DNA of 64,000 bases from Ganoderma boninense (lineage: Eukaryota > Basidiomycota > Agaricomycetes > Polyporales > Polyporaceae), in assembly GCA_002900995.3 (NCBI GenBank), contig CM035305.1, positions 1,674,001-1,738,000 on the forward strand, written 5' to 3'. Numbering within the stretch: position 1 is the first letter of the stretch; each line of letters starts with the position of its first letter. Shown piece after piece: positions 13,501 to 24,438 of the stretch. The notes under the pieces are model-generated. The model saw nothing but the letters and a program-made list of their open reading frames with translations. It did not search any database and had not been told where the DNA came from. The position numbers and the translations under genes are program-made.

Positions 13501-14335
13501 GCGACAAGAAGTGTCGGGATGTCTTGCGTCTCCTGATGAAGCAGCAGGAAGCCTTCATCTTCAATCAACCCGTCAACCCAGAGGTCGACGGATGCCCTAC
13601 GTAGGTTCTCCTGATTGCTCATTTCCTCTTGATTCTGACATACCCTCTCTAGATACTACGACGAGATCAAGCACCCCATGGACTTCGGCACCATGAGCGA
13701 GAAGCTGACTCAGGGGAAGTACTTTTCCATGGAAGAGTTCGCGAAGGGATGTCGACCTCATATTCAGCAATTGTCGCACCTTCAATCCTGCGATGACTTA
13801 CCCGGTCAATTGCGCTGATATGTTGGAACGGATGTGGAAGAAGGAGTGGACAAAGGCGACGGAGAAGAAACTTCCGCCCAATGAGAAGAAGCAGTTGGTG
13901 GCCATGACGAAGCGGATCATCGAGGAGCCTCTGTACGTGGTTTTCCTCGCTCAGTTCTGGTCTCTCGTTGATCTGTGCACGACTAGTTCATGGGTGTTCC
14001 GAGACCCGGTGGATCCAATAGCGTTGGGTATACCGACATACTTCGACGTCATCCCACGCAAGGACGCGCGAGACTTGAAGACTATCCTTTCGAAGCTCAA
14101 CCAAGACAAGTACGAGACTGTCGAAGCGTTCGAAGCGGACCTCGATCTCATGATCGAGAACGCGATCACGTTCAATGGCGCGGACTCGGATGTCGGAGAC
14201 ATGGCGGCCAAGTTGCAGAGCCGGTATCGCGAGCTTCTTGCGCCCATCAAGGGCACCGGCGGGAGCGGACATGCGAAACGGAAGGGAGGGGATGGAGGCA
14301 AACCGCCCCCAACGAAGAAGGTGAAGCTGGCGTAG
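7508..14335 (+). CDS. TAF2: TFIID subunit TAF2 (M1-aminopeptidase-like) with three C-terminal bromodomains; two apparent frame breaks
   Basis: TAF2 is the TFIID subunit that contacts the core-promoter initiator; it is a catalytically dead M1-peptidase relative. Conserved TAF2 blocks are VPCVDNLWEKCTWDFEF, SHPYNSSKTIFVFSQP and YGSYPFGSHKLVFVEELP, followed by HEAT-like exons to about 11.9 kb. After a Pro/Lys-rich linker come three bromodomains, marked by YFDIIKSPMDLSTI, YYDEIKHPMDFGTM and YFDVIPRKDARDLKTI. Each keeps the acetyl-lysine Asn (NAKTYN, NCRTFN, NAITFN). The frame is lost twice: one C seems missing from the C run at 12009-12013, and one G seems extra at 13746-13748, inside bromodomain 2. 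The first exon (7508-7530 joined to 7844) is uncertain; phase fits and gives LTHQKVV, but that intron would be 313 bp. Many further introns are placed by phase, for example 7890-7944, 9861-9910 and 13933-13986. Confidence 0.88.
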
Positions 14336-14616
14336 ACGGCGGGAGGTGTGGCTGCTGCTTTGATCATATGTGGACTATGTCGCTCGGAACTGTTTTTGTT
14401 GTTCGCATTGCTTGTTGACGTATGCTCTTCGCCTTGTACAACTTATAATTCATACCATCGTCGCCTTGTACTCGCAGCTTGTAGAGTTGATGATGTCACT
14501 TAGCATTGTCTGTCGGGAACGAGGCGGGGCTGCGATGGTCTTGGCATCCTTCCACGGCATACCAAGCGCGAGTTACCTAGCTCGAGCCGCTTCCATCTCT
14601 TCCTACGACCACATCG

Positions 14617-17600
14617 ATGAATTCCTTTGCGACTACGTTCCTCATCCTCGCCGTCCTCCTCGTCCTCCTACCGTCCCACACCTATGCATTTGGAGCAGGA
14701 GATATCCCAGATTTCTCGTACCTGAATGGTAAGCTGTGCTGTGCAGGCCCATCGGCTGTCATCAGGCTAAACGAGACTTGTCTACTGACCACCGCTGGGT
14801 TGACCAGGTAAGGCATTCCGGCACGGCGACATCGAGGGCATCCTTGCGGAGCTTGCGAAGGCTACGGGACATGTCGGCGGCGGAGGGGGATTGCTTGACT
14901 TCGCGCAGTCCGTCTTGAGTGCGGCCACTAGCGGGTCCAAGTTTTCGAAGGAAGATGTAAAGCGGGTTTACTTCGTGAGCGTTCCTTTTCTGCATCAGAG
15001 AAAGCTAGTTCACAATGGCATACCTTTTTGCAGGGCAACTGGCTTCGGGACTACTCCCAGGCCATGGATATAGCAGGTCTCAGCAAGCTCTCCGCAGATA
15101 CCCTTGTCCTCATCGTTTCGGTTTTGGGTTTCCTCGTAAGCGAAAGGGGTTCAAGTCATCTCCCGCAGTGGGTCTAATATTAGCGACCCTAGACTTTCGG
15201 ATTCGCTACGGAGGAGTTCAAGGTCACACCCGAGCGCCTCGGTGTTTACCTTCCCGTCGAGCACATTGACAATCCGAAGTGAGCCAACTTTGGGAACTAT
15301 TGATGTCTATGTCAGGGCTGAGAATAGGTGCTTTATAGGGGTTACGCTGAGAAGGAAGGTGATGCGCGGCAATTTCATCCCAGCCTTCGTCCACCTGTCA
15401 ATCCTGAGGAACTTGAGATCGATGAAAGCACTGGCATGAAGGTCCGTATGTTGTCCTCGCAGCGTCTTTGCAACTAATTATCAGCATTCTAAATTTCAGA
15501 ACTATATGGCTACCGAGAACAGAGGTTGGGACACATCGACAGCGTTGATTCGCCGAGTATTCCATGCTTGCATTGAACATGGTCGACGCGCCCGCGGTCG
15601 CGAAGGCGATGACCTCTGGGAAGCCTATCGCTTGATGGGAACAGGTCTCCACACCATGGAAGACTTGCTCGCTCACAGCAATTGGTGCGAACTTGCCCTT
15701 CGAAAGCTTGGGTACAACGATGTATTCTGTCACGTCGGAGATGATGGTTAGTTCTACCTTTGCTAAGGTCGAACGAACGGTTTAGTCATGCATGGCCACC
15801 AGTGCTCATCAACACACCAAATGGCGAGACCCATCCTTTGGTCACTGGAACGTTCGGCAGCGCGGGTGAGTTTAATGCGGTAGAACGCAGTCTAACGGCT
15901 CACGATGTCCTCAGATTTCTTACATTCGCTCATGGGAGAGGCAACCGAGTATGTTTTTGTTGACTTGCGGACTATTATATATTGAAGTCTATCGTTTCAC
16001 AGTCATCTCAGCCAAGCCAGCGTGGTCGATCTCTCGAAAAAGATGGATGAAGTACGTGTGGAGGCCTAGTCCTCAATCGGATGAATATCTAATGGCGTGC
16101 TAGGCTTCACAAGGCGACAATAATCGCCTCGGTGCCCTTCAGTCTATTCTCAAGAGTTTACCGATCGGTGGCTCTGATGCTGATGATGAAATGGGCGAAG
16201 CTGATAACATGCAAGAGCAGGCGAAGGCATACCATTTCGACCCGGACAATGTGGCTCCTCCGGAAGTCAGGGAGCAGCTTTGGAAGCTCCTCGATTGGCG
16301 CGATAATGTCTATCGGAATATCATAAAGAAGATTGAGATGGTTCCTGGTCTTTCCGACTTGATTGAAAACCTCACCAATGCCCTCAATGCCTGTGCGTCC
16401 CGGCATAGCTATCGTTCCGCCTCGTGTGTCTACTAGCTGACCATGCTATCATCACAGTCGTGTACACAGTCCTTGCGCCCTATGTTACAGTGTGTCTGCG
16501 CACCAATCGTTGTCCTCAAAAGTCCATTATTGATACGATCCCAACAGCCCATCCTGAAGCAGGTGACGGAGGTTCTTACAGAAGGTAGTAAGGCCGTCAT
16601 CGACACCGACGATCAGTACGCAGTACGTCTACGACTGCGGAACTCCCGTACAAACAAACCATTGACACGTCTTAACAGGTATTTGATGACCCCAACGCAT
16701 CCGATCCATCCCACAGTCTCCTGTCGAAGGTCAAAAGCCCTTGGATTGAATTATATGCATAACCTTACGTCATAACGCATATTAGGACCACTTTGCTCTG
16801 ATTCTCAATGAGCCTGCAGGCAAGATTGCACAGGTCGTGGTTCAGAGTACTGTCAAGCTACTGGTGCAGGTTCGTGCTAGTCACTAGTATTAGTGCGTAC
16901 GGATAGACCTTGCTGATGAGGAGACCACTAGACCTGGTTCGATGATAGCAATCCCGATGAAATAATCCATCAGGTGTGTCCTCTTGGTGTAGCTCAGAGG
17001 CTTCATTTCAACCTCCCCGTTACTTCAGATCCTTGAAGCATTTCACCATCCCTGGTTCGCTAGTGGCCGCTCCCACATACAAGAAGAGATGTTCCGGACT
17101 ATGCAAAACTGGGTCTCAGAATTGGAGAATGCAGAAGAGACTATCCAAGCTCTCAGCAAGGTTTGCAACATAGGTCGACCCTCTTTCAGCGATCGCTTGC
17201 TCATTAGTGCCTGGATCGTAGGAGAGCGTCCGGGCTGGAATGAACAAGCGCAAAGGTTCCGACGATGACATTTCCGGGTCCGACCAGATTTTTGGCGGGC
17301 ACGTCGATCAATCTTCCGGCGGTGGTCAATACGGCGCTGCTACCTCTGCCTATGGTAACTCACAGGGCTATGGCGGTTCGCAAGGATACGAGCGTTCGGA
17401 GACCCATGATGATTCACAAGGATATGGCGGTGGCTATGAGCAGTCAGACTCTCGTCGCCATGACGAATCTGAACCTCGCCGCTACGGTGACTGGAACTAC
17501 AGCGGCAAGTGACGTGTCGTATCGTGGGAGGATATAACGTTGAAGGGCTGGTTGTGTGGCAGGTGGCTACGGCGAATCCGAGGAACCTCAGCGCGAATAC

Positions 17601-18203
17601 CAAAGTAGTGGTCGGGATCAATCCAGTTATAGCCGGTTCGAGAGTGGCCGCCCCGAGGAACCCTCTTACGGCCGTGAGACAGGTTATGGTCGCGGTGGTT
17701 ACGAGCAGTCGTACGGACAACGCGAGGGCCGAGGCTATGGAGAGGAGACCTACGATGGCGGGTATCGCGAGCGTGAACGGGAACAAGAACAGGAACAGGA
17801 CACTTACGGCTCCGGCTATGGCGATCGAGGCGAAAATGACGGATACCGAGGGGGCCGTTACGAAGAACGTGACGGATATCGGCCTGGCCGGGACTCAGAG
17901 GATAACTCGGGAGTCGGCGGATGGGAGCAGCACCGTAACCGACGTGAGGAGGGGTCCTGGTACGGAGCGGAAGAATCTGGGGACCGCGAGGAGGGATACA
18001 ATCAAGAAAGATATACTCCTGCGTATATCGGCGGCGGCTACGGGACCGAGCGCCGCGAATATGGTGGCGAGGGTGGGTATAGACGTGAGGGAGGTGAAGG
18101 CGGATATGGTGAATCGTTTGGTGTCGAGAACATTTCCCTCGGGGAAGAGCCTAGTCGTCACCATGGCCACCGCCACCACCGCCATGACGAGGACTTTGAT
18201 TAG
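14617..18203 (+). CDS. HET-C family protein with Gly/Tyr/Arg-rich tail
   Basis: Related to the Neurospora HET-C family of heterokaryon-incompatibility proteins; its role in basidiomycetes is not established. It begins with a signal peptide (hydrophobic LILAVLLVLLPSHTYA) and then FGAGDIPDFSYL. The conserved core includes GNWLRDYSQAMDI, the block GLHTMEDLLAHSNWCELAL, and PLVTGTFGSADFLHSLMGEA. About 16 introns fit by phase, including 14729-14807, 14975-15033, 15747-15802 and 15949-16002. The C-terminal ~310 residues, from 17222, are low-complexity, rich in Gly, Tyr, Arg, Glu and Ser, resembling the glycine-rich tail of Neurospora HET-C. One intron in the tail (17505-17562) uses a GC-AG pair, needed to keep frame. 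Identification of the family is firm; function in nonself recognition here is only analogy. Confidence 0.9.
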
Positions 18204-19219
18204 GCTCGCTCGTAGGAGCGATAGCAGAAACGAGCAGTTGTACGGGTACGTGTCTGTGAAATGGACGACAAGATGGCTGTGTTTGCCGATGTGCTGCATT
18301 CGAGTCTGGCTGAGCTCCGCTCGCATGCCACAATGAGCGCCCATGTGCTACGACTGGTGGCCGCGTCCATCGCGAGGCGAAGACGTCTGGCAACTGTTGC
18401 CCCATTTTACTCGCATTCCCCCCTCTTGCTCCGGAAGCCGTACCACGCTCCTTCTGATCCTATCGATCCCCCACATGGGAAGAGCGGCGATACCGACATC
18501 TATTGGTCTGTGAGTGACAATTCGATTATTTTGTATCTTCGTCACGGTGCTCAGCTGCCCTGCACGTTCTCGGCCTTTGACGTCAACGTATCCGATCCCG
18601 AGTCCCCAGACCACCGCGAGAGGGTCGAACAACGAACGTCCTCGAATGCCTCGGAGGCGGAGTTCCCGCTTCCTGTGCCTGTCTAGCCAGGGCACTGGCG
18701 AGCTGAAATGATATCGGCGCATTATTCCAACGGCCTCACTGACATTGGGCTGACGTTTATGCGGCTTTTGCTTACAGAGTGCCGTATGGCACTGCTTCGA
18801 CCGTCATATTCATTTCGCCGAATCCGTGCCGGCTTCAATCCCCGTCTGCGTGGGTTCGCATGGACGTGGATCCGCTTCGGCATGGCCACAGGCAACTGCT
18901 CTCAATGTCCTTAACCCGTTCCAGTCCCTTCTATCCACCAGAAAGCCTTTCTTGTACCGCACCGCATCAACGCTCCCTAGAGTCGCTGTCAGCCTGCCTC
19001 TAGGAGCTTAATCATTGCGCCTTCGATGTCCTTCGCTCCTGATGCTCTCGCCATGCGTCGACCGGCAGCACGATCTAGTGCCTTGCTATGCCAAGCTCGC
19101 AAGCCTCCTGGTGCTTGCCTGTACCCCTCAGCGGGCCATTCGGCGCCATTTGTGCACTTCCAAGCCCTGCGTCTTTCCGCCGCACTCGGAATTTCGGAGG
19201 GCGGGCTGTCAACGTTGAA
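18204..19219. other. intergenic, no supported gene
   Basis: Contains several overlapping open frames on both strands (the longest plus-strand one spans 18261-18686, 141 codons). None has a recognisable motif or consistent splice structure. It probably holds the HET-C 3' end and the upstream region of the next gene. Confidence 0.5.
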
Positions 19220-19227
19220 TATAAAAG
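19220..19227 (+). promoter_or_regulatory. TATA box of the PriA/CPL1-like gene
   Basis: TATAAAAG lies 55 bp before the start codon at 19282, a plausible core-promoter position for a strongly expressed secreted-protein gene. Called from motif and position only. Confidence 0.5.
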
Positions 19228-19281
19228 ACATGGCTCTCTGGCCTGTCGTCGAGCCCCAACGCCCACTCAAGTAGGCGTCGC

Positions 19282-20369
19282 ATGAATATGGTCCTCCTAT
19301 TCAAGCTCCTTCCGCTCGTTGCCTTGGGTGGCTCGTTCGTGGTAGCGAGGACGACTCCCACCGCCCTGCGCCAACGGGCGACCACTACCGACACCCTTGC
19401 TACCGACCTCTGCGGTGATGTCAGCGCCGAGTTCACAATACCGGGTCTCTTCGGCACCACAATTCCTCTTGGGCATCTCGGTGAGGTTGGAACCCGTGTC
19501 TTTCTTACGATTTCAACTGATCCAGTCTTGCCAGACCTGTGCTACTGCGAATCGCAGATCCCCCTGCTGTTGACGACTGACCCATTGGTCATTTCTGTAG
19601 GATCTATCATTGCAGGCTAGATTGAACGACAAGACTTACACGTTAACAGGCAGTACTCCTTGCCGGTTTGGCAACCACCAAGAAGGAGCTTGTCGACCTG
19701 GTATGGATCAAGTCCAGGTGCCCGGCTCTGCTCAACTAACGCATGTCCCATAACAGTTGAACTCGTCCAAGAATCATGAGACCTGTTACTACCCCGATCA
19801 TGCCGAGCCCTTCTGCGCCAAAGGAGCTCCTTGCAGCTTCAAGTGCAAGCACGGCTTCAAGCCCGAGCCCAAGAAGTGGCCGACCGACTGCGTCTGCAAG
19901 CCGCCATTCAAGGTCTGCAACGGCCTCTGCGGGCCCTTCAAGGCCTGCCCGAGCGGGAAGCCGCACCATCACAAGTGGTCGACCCGCAAGCGCTCCGCGT
20001 GTGGTGCGGGTATGACTGCGTGCGGTATTTATGGACGCGCAAACGGTATCGGCGGGAGCGCATGGGAGTGCATCGACACCGCGAGGGACCTGGAAAGCTG
20101 TGAGCCGTTTTGCGCTTTCTTCTTTGCCCCTGCAGCAGATAGGCTTACGAGTGTGCCGGATAGGCGGCGGTTGCGCAATTCCGCTGGATGACTCTTCTCC
20201 GGACGGCGTGGATTGCACGGCGATCCCGGGCGTGGTGGACGTTGCTTGCCGGGCTGGCAGTTGCGTCGTGAACCGCTGCGTTCCCGGATACGAGATCTCG
20301 GCAGATGGTACCTACTGCCTTGCGTCGCAGGGAATTTCGGAAACAGAATTAGGGTCGCGCTCTTTATAA
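19282..20369 (+). CDS. secreted cysteine-rich protein, PriA/CPL1-like
   Basis: Five exons (19282-19480, 19526-19596, 19650-19700, 19757-20099, 20164-20369) give 289 residues. There is a signal peptide (VLLFKLLPLVALGGSFVVA), then a region LCGDVSAEF...LPDLCYCESQ, a Cys/Lys-rich middle (CSFKCKHGFKP, CVCKPPFKVCNGLCG), and a C-terminal domain with ESCGGCAIP, DCTAIPGVVDVACRAGSC and RCVPGYEIS. This C-terminal pattern matches the mushroom PriA proteins and the CPL1-like domain of basidiomycete secreted proteins. It is probably a cell-wall or secreted protein. The molecular function is unknown; the cysteines presumably form disulfides. The first intron is 45 bp, a multiple of three, so reading through it would also stay open. 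Confidence 0.85.
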
Positions 20370-20771
20370 CGCAGGTTCAAAGTTTGAATTCCATGTATCG
20401 AGACTCGAGACTGGGCGGAGGTTACTCAGCTTAGCAGTGACGTAAAGGATTTTTGCGATGCGAAAGAAGACAATGTGCATGTGTATCTCTTGGAATTGTA
20501 CAGTAGTGAGACTGGCACTGTGCTCTGGACCCCCATCCCACCGTCTTCCTTCACACCAAGCCAGCAACGGGACCCAGGGACCGGGCGGGCCGGGAAAAGC
20601 AGACGCCGCAGTGCTTCCCGGGCCAGTTGAGTGCAGTCGCCCGCCAACTTGCCACACCCACCCTCGACAGTCGACTGCATCACCCTTCTTCCCGTCGTCG
20701 TGCCTGCTGCACCTCTGGGTTCTGGTTGCTGTATTTGAAGCATCGTTCGCCACCTACGCGCCCGAATCAGC

Positions 20772-21435
20772 ATGGAGAACGGCTCGAACTGGAACGGAGT
20801 GCCAATGGACCAAGGACCACCAGAAGACATTGATCCTATCTGGATGTCCAGTCGTACAGCCCGCCAGATTTATGCTCTTGGCGAGGTCGAGAAGGTGTGC
20901 ACCATCTACTTATCTCCGTATAATCTGTACCAACCACACGAACACGCCGCGAATACAGGACATTACGCGTCTGCTCTCCTTGGCCGCCTCTTCCATTGCA
21001 CTTCTGTCACTGCCGCAGACGGACGGTCCAGAGGATGAGGACCTCCCGAAAGGTGCGGAACGCTCGGAGAAGTTCGTCGACGTGGCCAACGAATACTTTG
21101 AACGCTTGGATGTACGATGCACTCGTCTTCTGTTCGTCGGGCCCGCATACTGACGCGCCTCTGCATAGGGCATCCACATCGCCATCCGTTCATCCCTCGC
21201 ACACATCAGACAGTCTCGCATTGCGCCCTCTGCAATCAACGCGCCGCCACCAGGGTTCATTCCTCCTTCCCTCGGAGTCGGTCTGCCGTCCGGAGACGCC
21301 GAAGGGATCGCGAGAGGGAACCGCGGGCTGCAGGAAGAGCGCATCGAGCGCGACGCGTGGAAAGGCATCCTCGACGCGCTTACCCGGATAAAGGAGGCCA
21401 GAGATAAGGAGAAGGCAGACGCGATGGAGTCCTGA
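20772..21435 (+). CDS. MED11: Mediator complex subunit 11 (MED11)
   Basis: MED11 is a head-module subunit of Mediator that contacts MED22 and helps recruit TFIIH and Pol II. Three exons (20772-20894, 20959-21111, 21169-21435) give 180 residues. Family features are an N-terminal helix ending QIYALGEVEK, then DITRLLSLAASSIALLSLP, then ERSEKFVDVANEYFERLDGIHIAIRSSL. The tail is Pro/Gly-rich followed by a charged helix. It converges on the tubulin cofactor A gene with only 137 bp between the two stop codons. Identification rests on motif recall without a search. Confidence 0.78.
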
Positions 21436-21572
21436 TTGCACGATGGGGTGAGGACGCGATGGGTATACTCAATCAGGTGGCCCCCATCGCATGCAGGTAC
21501 AGTGAGTGGTGCCCCAGCTCCTCCGCATTCAGATAGTCCCCAAGACATCTGATGTTCCAGCGACCTCGCACC

Positions 21573-22119
21573 CTAGACGCTAACCTCTTCGAGTGCTTCC
21601 TGTGCCTTGAGGAGGTCTGGATCCTCCGTCAAGGAAGGATGGTGTTCCGCGCTGACCTATGGATGGGGAGCAAGTGTCAGCGCATACCCTAATTTTACCC
21701 CTCGGAGATTCGGGATTCGAGACTCACGACGAGCTCGCGCAGCTCCTGGGCCGTTTTCCCCAGCCGTTGCGAGGAATCGGCGATCATCTTCTGCGACTCC
21801 TCCAGCATGCGCCTCTGGAAACGATCCGCGCGCGACGGTGTTAGGCAACCCTTGGCAGGAGCGGCGGAAAGGAGTGGTGGAAGGGGCTGTTGTCCTCACC
21901 GTGTTCTTGATGTCCCACTCCTCGGCGTTGTCCGCGATGTGCTTATCGAGCTTGCGCTTCAACTCGACCTCCTCATCCTGGTAGAGCTTGTGCTCCTTAT
22001 AAAGCCTGTGTTTTCCCGTTCAGTACATCGTAGCCCAGCCCGCACGCTCAATGAACGCACCGCAAGACCGCTCCAGACTTGATTTTGAGTTGTTTGCGAA
22101 GAGCAACAGCGTCGGCCAT
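21573..22119 (-). CDS. TBCA: tubulin-folding cofactor A (TBCA/Rbl2)
   Basis: Binds and hands over beta-tubulin folding intermediates. Four exons (22119-22061, 22005-21900, 21814-21728, 21656-21573) give 111 residues, the usual size for this family. The protein is a helical bundle of charged heptads: LRKQLKIKSGAV at the start, LYKEHKLYQDEEVELKRKL in helix 1, then ADNAEEWDIKNTRRMLEES and a C-terminal LLKAQEALEE. Phases match at all three introns. Oriented tail-to-tail with MED11. Confidence 0.9.
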
Positions 22120-22358
22120 GATAGCTATAGATAGGGTAGGAGATGGTGGTAGGTAGCAAAGGGACCGCACAGGTGATTCTGGTTGCATGGCTCGCGCTCT
22201 CGGGCCCGAGCCTTCGCGCATCTGTTACATCGCTGCATATCCGCCCTACGTCACTTGGAGTCACCGTTATCTGCATCCGTCTCGAACACGGCCCAGGAGC
22301 CTGACCAACATGAGCTCAAGACGATCTCTGAAAGAATCATGATCAGTTGCACCCATCA

Positions 22359-22529
22359 ATGCCTGGACCCAGCTACATCCACCTGCAGAAAACAGATGAC
22401 TTGCGGGCGCTTCATCTGCCATGGATCCCAGACGAAAACATTCTCAGAAGCCTGGAGGACAATCCACCAATATTTGTGGACAGGCAGGCGCAGGAATATT
22501 TGACGAACATTCAGCGCTGCAAAAACTGA
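22359..22529 (+). CDS. possible small hypothetical protein (56 residues)
   Basis: A short open frame from ATG 22359 reads MPGPSYIHLQKTDDLRALHL and ends NIQRCKN. Its composition (DDLRALHLPW, DRQAQEYLTNIQ) looks more protein-like than the random frames around it. It has no recognised domain, no introns and no clear promoter. It may equally be chance or a remnant. Confidence 0.2.
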   Translation: MPGPSYIHLQKTDDLRALHLPWIPDENILRSLEDNPPIFVDRQAQEYLTNIQRCKN

Positions 22530-24438
22530 CACTTATATCATCCCAATTTGCAATGAAGGCCTGACTATGGAACCAGCACTCGCGGCGATTTCACGTTGAA
22601 CAGCAGCACACCAACACACATGAAGAGTTACCAGTCATGAAACAGCACGTGAATAGCGTGATACCAACATCGACGACCAACTACTACGCACAAACAAGCA
22701 GTCAGACGCGGGATGCAAAGAGGGTGGATACAGGAGGAGACCGACAAGCGCATCCATGCAGCGAGTATGTAGTAGCAGCAGACCGCGAGCAACGTGATAG
22801 CGGGACATGCACAGGCAAGCAGAGGCAGGGCGACCAAAGAAGGCAGGGCAGCGTAGGCCTCCGCCACGACAATGGCCAAACCAAGACGGGGCGCGCAAGC
22901 GCACTCCGCCCCGAGCCTCCGCAAGCGCAATGCGACAGGCGAGTAAGCGAGGGATGTGTGACATGTATCCTGGGCATAGGTGTGGGGGCATACGTAGAGA
23001 CGAGAACGCGCGTCCGGACCCTTTCGAACGACCTCGTACCATGCAACAAGACCACGCCACGGCGCACGACCGCGCAGGCACGCGACGGCTCCCGCAAGCG
23101 GGTGCACGTTGCACTCAGCCGCGCTGCACCACCACTCATCCCTACAACTCACCAGACTCGCATCGCTCAACGCCGAAGTGCGCACACCGGCAACCGGCGG
23201 GCATGGGCTAGCACGCGCACAGCCAGAACAGCTGGGGCGCACAAGGCGGAGCGAGCGAGTGGGGGAGGAGAGGCAAGCGGGAGGCAGGCGGAGGCCGCGT
23301 GATTGTGTCGAGGGGGTCTGACAAGGTACCAGGTGTCGGTCAATCGATGAACTGGGGGACCAGATGGGGGAGCGGGTTCAGCGTCGTGGAACAAGCCCAC
23401 GCCTCGCCATGTCTCCAGCCCTGGCTAGGCGCGCCGTGCGCGTGCGCGTGTGCTGTTGCAGCCGCGCTACTTCGCTGGCGCGCATGCATCACGAACTTGA
23501 GCCGGAGCTCGTGAGCTGTCGGATGCCAGTAGCCAGGGTAGTACGAATCGGAAAATGGAGAAGCGGGGGCGGAAATAGCGAACGGGATCTCGACGGCGGT
23601 GATCAGGCGCCATACAAGACGCACGAACGCGGGGTGTAGGGGCATGTGGCATAGTAGGCAATACTGGGGGATGGGCGATGTCAAGGGATGAACAAAGCCG
23701 AACGCGGGGAAGGATGGTCGAGTAGGAGATGGGCGTCCTCGATGCCGGTGTTTCGGCGCGCACATATGCATCCGCGAGGCACGGAACCACAGTTAAGTGG
23801 TCGTCACCTCAAGCGGCTGCGTACGCCAGGCGGGACTTGGAACGACGAGCTGGGAAGGGTGGACGTGCGACGGATACCGTGTAGGTGTAAAAACAAGAAA
23901 GTGCGCGTAGGGGGCGAGGCTGCACACGTCGCTGCGGACGTAGCTGCCTCTAGCCTCGTCCTACGGTCTTGTGTCATGTCGTGTCCGTGCCCTCCAGCTA
24001 CAAGCCGATACGTGGCCGCCGAAGTCGAAGTTAGGCCCATCTGCTCTGCTCCAGCGCGCATCGTCGAGAAGATGATGCGACCGCGCAGCACAGCAGCGAG
24101 ACAGTCCAGGGGATTCGGGTGCGTAACATCGCGGTCCCAGTGAAAGGTATCGCCGAGGAGAAGGGGTGAGGTGGAGATGATGCGTGAGGAAATGGGGATG
24201 TCGTGCGAGGGCGCGAGGGGAGAGTAATGTGGAAAAAGGGTGCCGGGTGTAATAAAGTGAATAAACATGCGTAAAAGGAGAATATGTGATAGTCCGTGTG
24301 ATCGTCAGCGTCCGCTGCGTCCGGGCAGGGTGGTCCAGTCTCTTGAGGGGTCTTGATACAGTCGTGATACATAATACATGCAGCTGTGCTCGGCGCGTCC
24401 GGACGCGCATGTCGAGCTTTTGACGAGGGTGTGGCCGA
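22530..24438. other. GC-rich intergenic, no supported gene
   Basis: About 1.9 kb in which long frames stay open in several phases at once because of GC-rich, stop-poor composition. None shows a conserved motif, signal peptide or splice pattern. It may include the 3' UTR of the bHLH gene that ends at 24439. Confidence 0.5.

Noticed and set aside
12813..13622. 269-codon minus-strand frame
   Set aside because: Antisense shadow of the TAF2 bromodomain linker; Arg/Leu-rich, typical of complementing Pro/Lys codons.
17509..18336. 275-codon plus-strand frame overlapping the HET-C tail
   Set aside because: Shifted frame of the Gly/Tyr-rich tail; the other frame continues the HET-C protein in phase after the GC-AG intron.
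22628..23302. Long open frames on both strands (204 and 221 codons)
   Set aside because: Overlapping frames on both strands stay open because of GC-rich, stop-poor DNA; residue content is Arg/Ala/Cys-rich noise with no domain.
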